A DNA stretch of 17,089 nt, taken from positions 1-17,089 of the forward strand of contig CANPZJ010000008.1 of assembly GCA_947588795.1 (NCBI GenBank), read 5' to 3'. Every line of letters starts with the position of its first letter. Position 1 is the stretch's first letter. Below the pieces are notes generated by a model. It did not search any database. It had not been told where the DNA came from and saw only the letters and a program-made list of their open reading frames with translations. Below are positions 5,933 to 12,370 of this stretch, in pieces. This DNA is from an uncultured Bacilli bacterium (GTDB lineage Bacteria > Bacillota_I > Bacilli_A > RF39 > UBA660). A program made the translations under genes and the position numbers.

Positions 5933-7223
5933 AATCTTTTATTAATCTATTGAGTTCAACTGCATATTCCATAGGAAGTTCTTTTTTGAAATCGGCAATG
6001 AAACCCATCACTAATAATTCTTTACATTTATCTTCCGACAAACCTTTACTCATTAAATAGTGTAATTTTTCTTCACTAACCTTGGAAATAGTAGCTTCAT
6101 GTTCAAGTGTACTACTATCATTTTCCACAATATTTCTAGGATAAGTATTACTACTAGATATATTATCTAATATTAAAGTATCACATTTAACTTTAGCAAT
6201 CGAATTAGTAGCGTTCTTCGTAATTTTAACTAAACCACGATAATTACTTAAACCGCCAGATTCCGCAATACTTTTAGAAATAATATTACTTTTGGTATTT
6301 TTACCTAAATGAATCATTTTCGCACCAGCATCAAGTTGTTGGGACTTTTTAGCATAAGCAATTGATAAACTACTACCTACGGCATTATCTCCTTGTAAAA
6401 TACAACTTGGATATTTCATGGTGACAGATGAACCAATATTACCATCAACCCATTCCATTAAACCAGATTCATCTACTATGGCTCTTTTGGTAACTAAATT
6501 ATAGACATCAGTCGACCAGTTTTGAATTGTTGAATAACGACATCTTGCGTGTTTTCCTACAAATATTTCAACTACTCCAGCATGAAGAGATGATGTAGAA
6601 TAACTTTTCGCTGTACATCCTTCAATATATTCAAGTTCTGCATAATCATCAACAATAATAATCGTTCTTTCAAATTGACCTAAAGATTCTGAATCAATAC
6701 GGAAATAACTTTGCAGTGGTCTATCAAGCTTAGTATGTGGTGGAATATAAATAAATGATCCACCACTCCATAAAGCTCCATTTAAAGCTGTATATTTATT
6801 TTCATCAAATTTTACTAAAGTATTAAAATATTTATAAAATAATTCCGGATATTTTTTTAAAGCTTCATCAGTACTCATAAAAATAATATCTTTATCAGTT
6901 TTATTTTTATGATATACTACTTCACTTTCATATTGATTAGAGACACCATCTAAATATTTATTTTCGGCCTCAATTACTCCTAAATCTTTAAAAGTGTTTT
7001 TAATATTTTGATCTACTTCTTCCCATTTATTAGTAACTTTATCACTATCACTTTTATAATAATTTATTTTATTAAAATCAAGTTTTATTTCCGGACCAAA
7101 AGTAGGATTGTCCAAAGATTTAAACATAGCAAAAGACTTAAGACGAAACTCAAGCATTTTTGCATCTTCTCCCTTTTTAGAAGATAACCATTTAATAAAT
7201 TTTTCATCTAATATTCTCTTCAT
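5931..7223 (-). CDS. sufB: Fe-S cluster assembly scaffold protein SufB (430 aa)
   Basis: Core scaffold of the SUF pathway, which with SufC and SufD builds [4Fe-4S] clusters in the cytoplasm. Near full length (family about 465). Diagnostic blocks in order: MLEFRLK near 23, PTFGP near 40, KYLDGVSNQYESEVVYH near 90, LNGALWSGGSFIYIP near 145, QSYFRI, GQFERT(I)IIVD near 180, EYIEGCTA near 200, HAGVVEI, YSTIQNWS near 230, EWVDGN(I)GS near 252, NYRGLVKI, CDTLILD and the terminal ELPMEYAVELNRLIK. ATG 7223 is chosen because homologues start about 20 residues before MLEFRL and the promoter at 7240-7268 excludes the ATG-less upstream frame. The leader is only about 10 nt with a poor GGG Shine-Dalgarno site. 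Flanked by a divergent promoter and a terminator, it appears monocistronic; sufC, sufD, sufS and sufU are not in the window. Confidence 0.95.
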   Translation of the reverse strand: MKRILDEKFIKWLSSKKGEDAKMLEFRLKSFAMFKSLDNPTFGPEIKLDFNKINYYKSDSDKVTNKWEEVDQNIKNTFKDLGVIEAENKYLDGVSNQYESEVVYHKNKTDKDIIFMSTDEALKKYPELFYKYFNTLVKFDENKYTALNGALWSGGSFIYIPPHTKLDRPLQSYFRIDSESLGQFERTIIIVDDYAELEYIEGCTAKSYSTSSLHAGVVEIFVGKHARCRYSTIQNWSTDVYNLVTKRAIVDESGLMEWVDGNIGSSVTMKYPSCILQGDNAVGSSLSIAYAKKSQQLDAGAKMIHLGKNTKSNIISKSIAESGGLSNYRGLVKITKNATNSIAKVKCDTLILDNISSSNTYPRNIVENDSSTLEHEATISKVSEEKLHYLMSKGLSEDKCKELLVMGFIADFKKELPMEYAVELNRLIKD

Positions 7224-7239
7224 AACCCAATCAATTTTT

Positions 7240-7268
7240 ATAATACAATAAAATACATATAAAAACAA
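7240..7268 (-). promoter_or_regulatory. Putative sufB promoter
   Basis: Minus strand: -35 TTGTTT (7263-7268), 17-bp spacer, -10 TATTAT (7240-7245). Its -35 is directly next to the -35 of the divergent gene. The predicted start is about 10 nt from the sufB ATG. Confidence 0.5.
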
Positions 7269-7297
7269 TTGTATTTTTCAAATTACTTTGCTAAAAT
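7269..7297 (+). promoter_or_regulatory. Promoter of the tail-anchored protein gene
   Basis: -35 TTGTAT (7269-7274), 17-bp spacer, extended -10 TGC-TAAAAT (-10 at 7292-7297). A second TATAAT at 7301-7306 is too close to the Shine-Dalgarno site to be likely. Confidence 0.5.
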
Positions 7298-7316
7298 TAT
7301 TATAATAGGTGAGTAT

Positions 7317-7922
7317 ATGAGTAATGAAGAATATTTAAAATATTTACAAAATTACAATGATAACGCTAAATTATTTCAAATCCAAAATAATATCCTTATA
7401 TTAAATTATAATGGTAATTTTAAAATGCCTTTATCTCACATTAATTTAAGTGAATTAAATCCAAGTATTTTTAATATAGATCCAAGAGAAACATTTCAAA
7501 TAATTTATGTATTAGAACTTTTATATAAACCAAATTTAAGTGAGAGTGAAACCAACTTTATTACAAATTATACGCAAAAATATTTAAGTCTAAATGACAG
7601 TGTGTTAGATAACGATAATGATGATAAAGATAGAGTTTGGTGTTTAAGTATTCCTATTTATAAAGCATATGATCCGATGTTTACTAATAATCCTACTGCT
7701 ATTACTATTAGTAATGTCATAAATAATCATAGTGAGATAATAGAAAGTGGTAAAAATAAACAAAAAAGATTGGTTTTAGAAAATAAGAATATACCAACTA
7801 TTTTTGATGAAGAAGATAACTTACCAATAAATTTAGAAAAAGCAGGCTTTATCTCCCTAATATTTATTGTTGCAGCAGTTATAGCTACAGTTTCTTATAT
7901 TACATACTATATTATTAGATAA
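7317..7922 (+). CDS. Tail-anchored hypothetical membrane protein (201 aa)
   Basis: Not recognised. The first about 170 residues are hydrophilic and predicted cytoplasmic, with an acidic stretch DNDNDD near residue 100 and the segment VWCLSIPIYKAYDP just after it. A single hydrophobic helix at about 174-198 (FISLIFIVAAVIATV core) followed by only a few residues gives tail-anchored topology. ATG 7317 is preceded by AGGTGAG; upstream in-frame codons from 7269 overlap the promoter and are rejected. Its TAA is immediately followed by the TTGACA of the next gene's promoter. Divergent from sufB, but no functional link can be shown. Confidence 0.75.
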   Translation: MSNEEYLKYLQNYNDNAKLFQIQNNILILNYNGNFKMPLSHINLSELNPSIFNIDPRETFQIIYVLELLYKPNLSESETNFITNYTQKYLSLNDSVLDNDNDDKDRVWCLSIPIYKAYDPMFTNNPTAITISNVINNHSEIIESGKNKQKRLVLENKNIPTIFDEEDNLPINLEKAGFISLIFIVAAVIATVSYITYYIIR

Positions 7923-7923
7923 T

Positions 7924-7952
7924 TTGACAAATAGACTTAAATTTGCTAGAAT
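7924..7952 (+). promoter_or_regulatory. Strong sigma-A promoter of the MraZ-like gene
   Basis: Consensus -35 TTGACA (7924-7929), 17-bp spacer ending in TGC, and -10 TAGAAT (7947-7952), that is, an extended -10. It begins 2 nt after the stop of the preceding gene. Confidence 0.85.
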
Positions 7953-7983
7953 ATCTCCTTGTAAAAAAGAAGGGGATTTTTTA

Positions 7984-8385
7984 ATGTTTGGCGAAAATTT
8001 ATTAATTGGTCAAAAAAAAGTTAAAATAGATGGCAAAAATCGTATATATTTGCCACCATTTACGAAAGCAGAAAAAAATGATGAAATAGCTTTAATCAAT
8101 AAAATTGATACTACTGGCTATCCATATATAAAACTATATTTAATAAAAAAATATAAAGAAATTGCGGAAAAATTAAAAAAATTACAAGAAAATGCTACAA
8201 GCGTTGAAGAATATATACAATATGAGCAAAAAATAATTGATATATGTTCTTATATTGATGCTGTATTAAAAGTAGACAGCCAAAGAAGAGTGTTAATACC
8301 ACAAGATATAATGGCTACAAATAGATGGCAATATAGAGATAGCTTAATTTGTGAAGGTAAAGGAAACTTTCTTATAATTAGATAA
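7984..8385 (+). CDS. MraZ-like tandem SpoVT/AbrB-fold DNA-binding protein (133 aa)
   Basis: Two swapped-hairpin (AbrB-type) half-domains separated by a charged helical linker, the architecture of MraZ. Half 1 has KVKIDGKNRIYLPP (residues about 13-26), half 2 has LKVDSQRRVLIPQDI (about 97-111); both keep the DxxxR core of the family. MraZ represses the division/cell-wall cluster and binds rsmH. Here no rsmH or ftsL follows: the gene is monocistronic, ending in a bidirectional terminator, so it is an orphan copy with an unknown regulon or a diverged relative. ATG 7984 is preceded by AAGAAGGGG 8 nt away and by the promoter at 7924-7952; longer reading from 7924 would put the start in the -35 and is rejected. 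Confidence 0.75.
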   Translation: MFGENLLIGQKKVKIDGKNRIYLPPFTKAEKNDEIALINKIDTTGYPYIKLYLIKKYKEIAEKLKKLQENATSVEEYIQYEQKIIDICSYIDAVLKVDSQRRVLIPQDIMATNRWQYRDSLICEGKGNFLIIR

Positions 8386-8416
8386 AAAAATAAATAGTTT
8401 AGCGCTATTTATTTTT
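8384..8416. terminator. Bidirectional terminator between the MraZ-like gene and spoVS
   Basis: Perfect 10-bp stem AAATAAATAG (8388-8397) / CTATTTATTT (8405-8414) with a 7-nt loop; T run on the plus strand and A run on the other side, so it can serve both convergent genes. Confidence 0.85.
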
Positions 8417-8426
8417 AATTTCATAA

Positions 8427-8687
8427 TTATTTAGCTTCAACTATTAATTTAATGGCTGTTTTTTGTTCTCCATTAATTGTAATATCATTAAATGCTGGTA
8501 TAACAACTAAATTATCTCCAGTTGGAGCAACAAAGCCACGACAAATAGCAATTGCTTTAATAGCTTGATTAAGAGAACCTGCACCAATTGTTTGCAGTTC
8601 AACACTACCCTTTTCCCTATAGATATTAGCAATAGCACCAGCTACTTTACTAGGATTAGATTTACTAGATACTTTTAAAATTTCCAT
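8427..8687 (-). CDS. spoVS: Stage V sporulation protein S
   Basis: Small Alba-like nucleic-acid-binding protein of the SpoVS family, full length at 86 aa. Diagnostic sequence: EILKVSSKSNPSKVAGAIA at the start, a G-V-LQTIGAGS(L)NQAIKAIAI(C)RG core at 28-51, and the terminal TAIKLIVEA. In Bacillus it affects septation and coat assembly; the family also occurs widely in non-sporulating low-GC bacteria, so it does not prove sporulation. ATG 8687 follows AGAAAGGA. It is the last minus-strand gene before a shared terminator. A weak AT-rich leader (8690-8745) follows the terminator of the upstream gene, but no promoter there is convincing. Confidence 0.95.
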   Translation of the reverse strand: MEILKVSSKSNPSKVAGAIANIYREKGSVELQTIGAGSLNQAIKAIAICRGFVAPTGDNLVVIPAFNDITINGEQKTAIKLIVEAK

Positions 8688-8745
8688 AATATATTCCTTT
8701 CTTCTTACATTTAAATATATGTTTAGAAAAAATAAAAATACATAT

Positions 8746-8766
8746 AAAAAGAAGAATTACTTCTTC
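8746..8766 (-). terminator. Terminator after the six-TM protein gene
   Basis: Minus-strand stem GAAGAA / TTCTTC closed by the stable tetraloop GTAA, followed by five T. The TAA stop of the gene forms part of the loop. Confidence 0.75.
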
Positions 8767-9284
8767 TCAATTAAATATGCGGCTAGTGGATCCATTAATT
8801 CTAATATACCATTTATTAAGAAAAAGAATCCTACAACTAATATTTGAATTTCGCCAGTATAATTTAGACTAATGGCAGTTAATATACCTGATATAATAAA
8901 TAATATTAAATTAACTATGTTAAGTTCCCACAATTTGTTTTTACGATCATGGTAATAATCACTTTCTTTTAGCTTAGTTAAACTCATTAGAATTACCCAA
9001 ATAAATAATACTAATGCTAAATTCCAAGGTGAATCATTAATGTCTAAAAAGAAAAGTAATACTAAAGCCACTACACAAGATAAGGCAGCATTAAAGCCAG
9101 AAAAATCTTTAGCATTTATTAAAGCGAAATTTTTAACTAAATGAATAATACCATATAGAGATATTGTTATAATAAATACTATTCTAATATTCATTATATT
9201 AAATATTGGTAATATCATAATAGCTGCAGCCTCTAATATTAAAATCCAAGCTGTTACAAACTCAACTAAAGTACGACGATTCAT
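8757..9284 (-). CDS. DUF308/HdeD-like six-TM membrane protein (175 aa)
   Basis: Integral membrane protein with six hydrophobic helices at about 8-28, 33-54, 64-81, 87-103, 119-139 and 143-166, in three pairs, as in the HdeD/DUF308 family. Typical features are a GIIHLVKN loop near 45 and a pore-like last pair ending GILELMDPLAAY. HdeD is linked to acid resistance in enterobacteria; no role is established for Firmicutes members. ATG 9284 is chosen because AGGAAGTG lies at good spacing and a promoter (9304-9332) sits just upstream; an in-frame start at 9332 would overlap uppS and lie inside the -35. So although it follows uppS directly, it can be transcribed on its own. Confidence 0.75.
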   Translation of the reverse strand: MNRRTLVEFVTAWILILEAAAIMILPIFNIMNIRIVFIITISLYGIIHLVKNFALINAKDFSGFNAALSCVVALVLLFFLDINDSPWNLALVLFIWVILMSLTKLKESDYYHDRKNKLWELNIVNLILFIISGILTAISLNYTGEIQILVVGFFFLINGILELMDPLAAYLIEKK

Positions 9285-9303
9285 ACTATCACTTCCTAGC
9301 TTA

Positions 9304-9332
9304 ATTATAAAATATTTATAACATTTTTTCAA
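9304..9332 (-). promoter_or_regulatory. Internal sigma-A promoter of the six-TM protein gene
   Basis: Minus strand: -35 TTGAAA (9327-9332, 5 of 6), 17-bp spacer, perfect -10 TATAAT (9304-9309). The -35 overlaps the last codons of uppS. It decides the start codon at 9284. Confidence 0.75.
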
Positions 9333-10036
9333 TCAGTTTTAACATTACCAAATCTTCGATCTCTATTTTGATAATAACTAATAGCTTCTTCTAAATTATT
9401 TTCTAAGAAATCTGGAAAATAAGTATCAACAAAATATATTTCCGCATAGAATGCTTGATATAACATAAAATTACTTAATCTATGTTCTTTTCCAGTTCTA
9501 ATAAGTAAATCAATTGGCGGTAATTCTTGATACAAATATTTATAAAAATTATCTCTACTTAAATCTTCTTTTTTTAATTTACCATTATTAATATCATCAG
9601 CTATTTTTAAGGAAGCATCAACAATCTCTTCTTGAGCGCCATAATTTAAACATATATTTAAAATACATTTATCATTATCTTTTGTTTTATCTGTAATTGT
9701 ATCAATAGCTTTAATAACATCATCTCTTAAACCAATTTTACGACCACTAAAAACGATTTTAATACCCCTATCTACCACTGTTTGTAATTTATTATTTAAA
9801 TAATAGATAATTAAATTCATAAGATAATCTACTTCTTCTTGACTTCTTTTAAAATTATCCGTTGAAAAAGCATAGACAGACAATACTTTTACTCCTAGTT
9901 TTTCAGCATGCAAAGCAAGGCGTTCTAATGCTTTAGCACCCTCTTTATGTCCTTCACTTCTTTTTTTGCCTCTTTCAGTAGCCCAACGACCATTGCCGTC
10001 CATAATAATTGCTACATGATTCGGTATTGTATTCAT
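9329..10036 (-). CDS. uppS: Undecaprenyl diphosphate synthase (isoprenyl transferase)
   Basis: cis-Prenyltransferase that condenses isopentenyl diphosphate onto farnesyl diphosphate to make the C55 carrier for peptidoglycan and other wall polymers; cytoplasmic, membrane-associated. Full length (235 aa). Visible motifs: MDGNGRWA at 12-19 with catalytic D13, the G-K(R)-GH-GA block at 23-34, YAFSTDNFKR at 55-64, and RTGKEHRLSNF at 180-190 with diphosphate-binding R180 and R186, then E199 for Mg. The usual SGEQR is here GKEHR, a mild variation. ATG 10036 follows AAGGAG. It is 17 nt after the HD-protein gene, hence one operon. The common partner cdsA is absent; the next gene is a DUF308-like protein with its own promoter. 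Stop TGA supports the standard code. Confidence 0.96.
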   Translation of the reverse strand: MNTIPNHVAIIMDGNGRWATERGKKRSEGHKEGAKALERLALHAEKLGVKVLSVYAFSTDNFKRSQEEVDYLMNLIIYYLNNKLQTVVDRGIKIVFSGRKIGLRDDVIKAIDTITDKTKDNDKCILNICLNYGAQEEIVDASLKIADDINNGKLKKEDLSRDNFYKYLYQELPPIDLLIRTGKEHRLSNFMLYQAFYAEIYFVDTYFPDFLENNLEEAISYYQNRDRRFGNVKTD

Positions 10037-10053
10037 AAATTCTCCTTATTTTA

Positions 10054-10584
10054 TTAGTATCTTATAATATTAAATACAAATAATAAATATAAACAAACAC
10101 TATATCTAACTTTAAATACTCCAACTTCATAAATAGATGCAAGCAAATCTGCTAAACAGACAATTTTGCCTTCTCTACTAGTTGGTTTATATTCTTTAGC
10201 ATTTACCTTAGCATCGTGATTTATAAAAGGAAGCATTTTTTTAGTTAAAGCATAATGATACATGTGAGTTTCAATTATGTTAGCTTCAAAATCATTAATA
10301 TTAAAATATTCTTTAGCATTTTCAGCACTTTTTTTGGGATGATTTAAATAACTATTCTCTTCTTGGCTAGAACTTCCCAAAAAGAAATCATGAAGTAAAC
10401 CAGCCTTTACTGTATCAGTAACATTGGCTCTTAATATTTTGGCAAGCAAAAAACTAACATGAGAAACTCTTTTACAATGATCATATCTATTTGTCCCATG
10501 ATGGCGATAATTTTTTAGTTGTAAAAAATGCTCATCATTTAAAATATCACTAGTTATTTCTTTATATTCTTTATTTAACTTCAT
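10054..10584 (-). CDS. HD-domain phosphohydrolase (176 aa)
   Basis: Metal-dependent hydrolase of the HD superfamily (phosphoester/nucleotide substrates; actual substrate unknown). Ligands are in the right order: H36 (in RYDHCKRVS), H65-D66 (in GLLHDFF), H82, H107 and D146 (in CLADLLAS). The two extra helix histidines resemble the six-ligand HD proteins that hold two metals. The last 20 residues (YSVCLYLLFVFN core) are unusually hydrophobic and could sit on the membrane. ATG 10584 follows AGAGGA. First gene of an operon with uppS, 17 nt downstream, under the promoter at 10635-10663. Similar HD proteins near tRNA or cell-wall genes are common, but no function should be read from that. Confidence 0.85.
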   Translation of the reverse strand: MKLNKEYKEITSDILNDEHFLQLKNYRHHGTNRYDHCKRVSHVSFLLAKILRANVTDTVKAGLLHDFFLGSSSQEENSYLNHPKKSAENAKEYFNINDFEANIIETHMYHYALTKKMLPFINHDAKVNAKEYKPTSREGKIVCLADLLASIYEVGVFKVRYSVCLYLLFVFNIIRY

Positions 10585-10634
10585 TTTAATTCCTCTTTTT
10601 ACCTACCACTAATATATTATTTGTGGCGTTATTA

Positions 10635-10663
10635 ATTATAACACAATTTGCCTAAAAAGTAAA
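10635..10663 (-). promoter_or_regulatory. Promoter of the HD-uppS operon
   Basis: Minus strand: -35 TTTACT (10658-10663, 4 of 6), 17-bp spacer, extended -10 TGT-TATAAT (-10 at 10635-10640). It lies directly after the tRNA 3' end. Confidence 0.65.
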
Positions 10664-10667
10664 AAAA

Positions 10668-10741
10668 TGGTGCTGAATGACTGAATTGAACAGTCCTCTG
10701 ATGCTTACCATGCATCTGTTTTACCACTAAACTAAATCAGC
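10668..10741 (-). tRNA. tRNA-Thr (anticodon GGT)
   Basis: 74 nt with CCA encoded. Acceptor GCTGATT / ATTCAGC, D-arm GTTT-AGTGGTA-AAAC, anticodon arm GATGC-ATGGTAA-GCATC (anticodon GGT, reading ACC/ACT), 4-nt variable loop, T-arm GACTG-TTCAATT-CAGTC, discriminator A, CCA. Oddities: a T6-T67 mismatch in the acceptor stem and A at position 32 (normally a pyrimidine). All other stems pair fully. Seven T follow the CCA and may aid termination; no hairpin is needed beyond the tRNA itself. A plausible promoter is at 10753-10781. Confidence 0.88.
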
Positions 10742-10752
10742 AGCCCATAATA

Positions 10753-10781
10753 ATATTAACTTATTCATTATCATTTTGCAA
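10753..10781 (-). promoter_or_regulatory. Possible tRNA-Thr promoter
   Basis: Minus strand: -35 TTGCAA (10776-10781, 4 of 6), 17 bp, -10 TAATAT (10753-10758, 4 of 6). Weak match, good position. Confidence 0.35.
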
Positions 10782-10793
10782 TAAATATCCCAT

Positions 10794-10820
10794 AAAAAAA
10801 CTGAAATAAATCAGTTTTTT
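10794..10820 (-). terminator. Terminator of the three-module surface protein gene
   Basis: Minus-strand stem AAAAAACTGA / TCAGTTTTTT, perfect 10 bp, 6-nt loop, T-run tail. It begins at the stop codon. Confidence 0.85.
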
Positions 10821-11757
10821 AACTATTATCAATATCTAAATATACTTCACAAACTTGTTTTTGATCCGTTTCTGGTATATTTATATAGAAGTTTTCATAA
10901 GTAGGTACTGAACTTGTTTTAGTTCCATCTTCAGTATGACAATAACTTTCTTTTTCTTCAGCAATTTTATATTTTTGCGAATTTGGTATTGAAGATACTT
11001 TTACATAATTTCCTCCAACCACTTTTTGAACATAAACATTAGCAATAATATCAGCATTTTGTAAATCACCATCATAATATGCATAACATACATCTCTTTG
11101 AGTAGCTAATACTTTAATATTTCCTGTTTCTTCATCAATTTCTACAGTTGAACCATTTTGACAATAATAGCCACTATAAGTAAAGCCATACGCAGGAATA
11201 TTATCAACATTACGATAAGTTCTTATTACATCTTCTGGTTCTTCATCATAATGTTCACGAGTATGAGTTCCATTCCCATCTTGCATCATTATATATAGTT
11301 CAATATCATTTTCATAATCTTTATTAAAGTAAAATTCGCAGGTAACTTTTTGATTGCTGGTTAAATTAATTTCTTTTGTGTCTGAATCAAAAGTATAATT
11401 ACAATCTGCGTCTGGATTATCTTTTTTACAAGTAATTATTTGACCTGATGGACTTTTGCAAGAAGTTTTATCAATATTTAATGAATAACCTATTTCTGGA
11501 ACGCTATAAGTTTTTTCAAATTTATCACTTTTTACACCAGTTTCTTTATATACAATAATATTTATATCACCATTACCAGAATCAAAATCGCCGATTAAAT
11601 TTGATAAAATTGTAAGTGACTCAGGATTTTTATAATAATAGTATGCATAAGCTGATTGAATTCCACCAATTAGAATTAGTGTCATTACTAGTAACGTCAA
11701 AAAATAAAACTTATTGTCTTTTTTAGTTAAATTTTTCAAATTCCTTATTCTAGTCAT
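10819..11757 (-). CDS. Anchored cysteine-rich surface protein with three tandem modules (312 aa)
   Basis: Family not recognised. Basic start, one membrane helix at about 17-38 ending in SAYA (a possible signal-peptidase site), then an extracytoplasmic region made of three related modules of about 75 residues. Each begins DI-x(2-3)-V/L-Y (DINIIVY 64-70, DIELYIM 151-157, DIIANVY 236-242), has a first Cys after an aromatic/Ser stretch (C100, C199, C273), and closes with C-x-x-Y/F (C140, C224, C303). Module 1 has an extra pair, C110/C119. One disulphide per module is inferred, suggesting an Ig-like or beta-sandwich adhesin stalk. ATG 11757 follows AAAGAGG; the extended frame to 11814 lacks a ribosome binding site. 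It has a promoter at 11834-11862 and is divergent from the 118-aa gene. Confidence 0.75.
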   Translation of the reverse strand: MTRIRNLKNLTKKDNKFYFLTLLVMTLILIGGIQSAYAYYYYKNPESLTILSNLIGDFDSGNGDINIIVYKETGVKSDKFEKTYSVPEIGYSLNIDKTSCKSPSGQIITCKKDNPDADCNYTFDSDTKEINLTSNQKVTCEFYFNKDYENDIELYIMMQDGNGTHTREHYDEEPEDVIRTYRNVDNIPAYGFTYSGYYCQNGSTVEIDEETGNIKVLATQRDVCYAYYDGDLQNADIIANVYVQKVVGGNYVKVSSIPNSQKYKIAEEKESYCHTEDGTKTSSVPTYENFYINIPETDQKQVCEVYLDIDNS

Positions 11758-11833
11758 TTTAAATACCTCTTTCAATTCCAATTTAACGTTATTTTGAATG
11801 ACAAAATACGACAATTTTTTACTTTCTAAATAA

Positions 11834-11862
11834 ATTATATTATTTGCTTAACATTATGTAAA
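11834..11862 (-). promoter_or_regulatory. Promoter of the three-module surface protein
   Basis: Minus strand: -35 TTTACA (11857-11862, 5 of 6), 17-bp spacer, perfect -10 TATAAT (11834-11839). Leader of about 70 nt. Confidence 0.7.
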
Positions 11863-11918
11863 TACATCTTAAATAAGTTTGCAAAAAATAGACGAAAATT
11901 TTACATTATAAATTAAGC
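11846..11918. promoter_or_regulatory. Divergent promoter region with a shared inverted motif
   Basis: TTTACATAATG-TTAAGCAA on the minus strand (read from 11862) and TTTACATTATAAA-TTAAGCAA on the plus strand (from 11901) form an imperfect inverted repeat, the two arms differing mainly by 2 nt. The minus copy contains the -35 of the surface-protein promoter; the plus copy lies upstream of the 118-aa gene, whose own promoter is uncertain (TTGCAA at 11879, 17 bp, TACATT at 11902). Confidence 0.4.
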
Positions 11919-11952
11919 AATAGACATATTATGTAATAAGGAGGAGATTTTT

Positions 11953-12309
11953 TTGCATATACCTGAAGTCCCTCCACAATTATTTTCACTTAGTGCTGTA
12001 ATAGTAGGGGTTCTTTTGGTAGATGATTCTACACCTAATGAGCAAAATGCTTTAGGTAACTGGTTAATGCTAGTTTCACAATATTTATGTACTAATGCCG
12101 CCTATGGTCAGCTTCTACAAAGTAACACACAAACACCCGGATCATTTAGTGAAAAAAATTTTCAAAATCAAACTAGTCAATCAAATAATAGCAATTCTTC
12201 TAATACTTCTAATACATCTAACGCTTCTGATGAAGAAACTTTACAAATGTTAATTAAAATGGTTAATGCTTTAAACAAAGAAATAGATGAGATTAAAAAA
12301 AATTTATAA
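11953..12309 (+). CDS. Small hypothetical protein with hydrophobic N-terminus and low-complexity linker (118 aa)
   Basis: Not assigned to a named family. Residues about 6-24 are hydrophobic (QLFSLSAVIVGVLLV), followed by a conserved-looking block NEQNALGNWLMLVSQ at 29-43, which I associate with similar short proteins in uncultured gut Firmicutes (from memory, unverified). Residues about 68-92 are a Ser/Asn/Thr-rich linker with SNT repeats, and about 93-118 an amphipathic helix likely to form a coiled coil (LQMLIKMVNALNKEIDEI). It starts at TTG 11953, 7 nt after a strong AAGGAGGAG; no ATG is available nearby. The start is reliable because of this site. Monocistronic, divergent from the three-module surface protein, ended by a strong terminator. 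Could be a peripheral envelope or assembly protein; inference only. Confidence 0.75.
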   Translation: MHIPEVPPQLFSLSAVIVGVLLVDDSTPNEQNALGNWLMLVSQYLCTNAAYGQLLQSNTQTPGSFSEKNFQNQTSQSNNSNSSNTSNTSNASDEETLQMLIKMVNALNKEIDEIKKNL

Positions 12310-12311
12310 CA

Positions 12312-12337
12312 AAAAAACTAGAAATACCTAGTTTTTT
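12312..12337. terminator. Terminator after the 118-aa gene (probably bidirectional)
   Basis: Perfect stem AAAAAACTAG / CTAGTTTTTT with a 6-nt loop; T run downstream on the plus strand, A run on the other side. It also lies 34 nt beyond the stop of the convergent 190-aa gene. Confidence 0.85.
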
Positions 12338-12370
12338 ATATATTAGAATAAAATAACTTTGTTAAATATT

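Noticed and set aside
8690..8745. Dedicated spoVS promoter or riboswitch
   Set aside because: Only AT-rich sequence with weak hexamers and a 6-bp TATATG/CATATA inverted repeat; nothing above background.
10668..10741. The intact tRNA-Thr as the partner of the att-like scar
   Set aside because: Its 3' end (ATTCAGC acceptor strand) differs from the scar (CTTGGGC), so another tRNA was the target.
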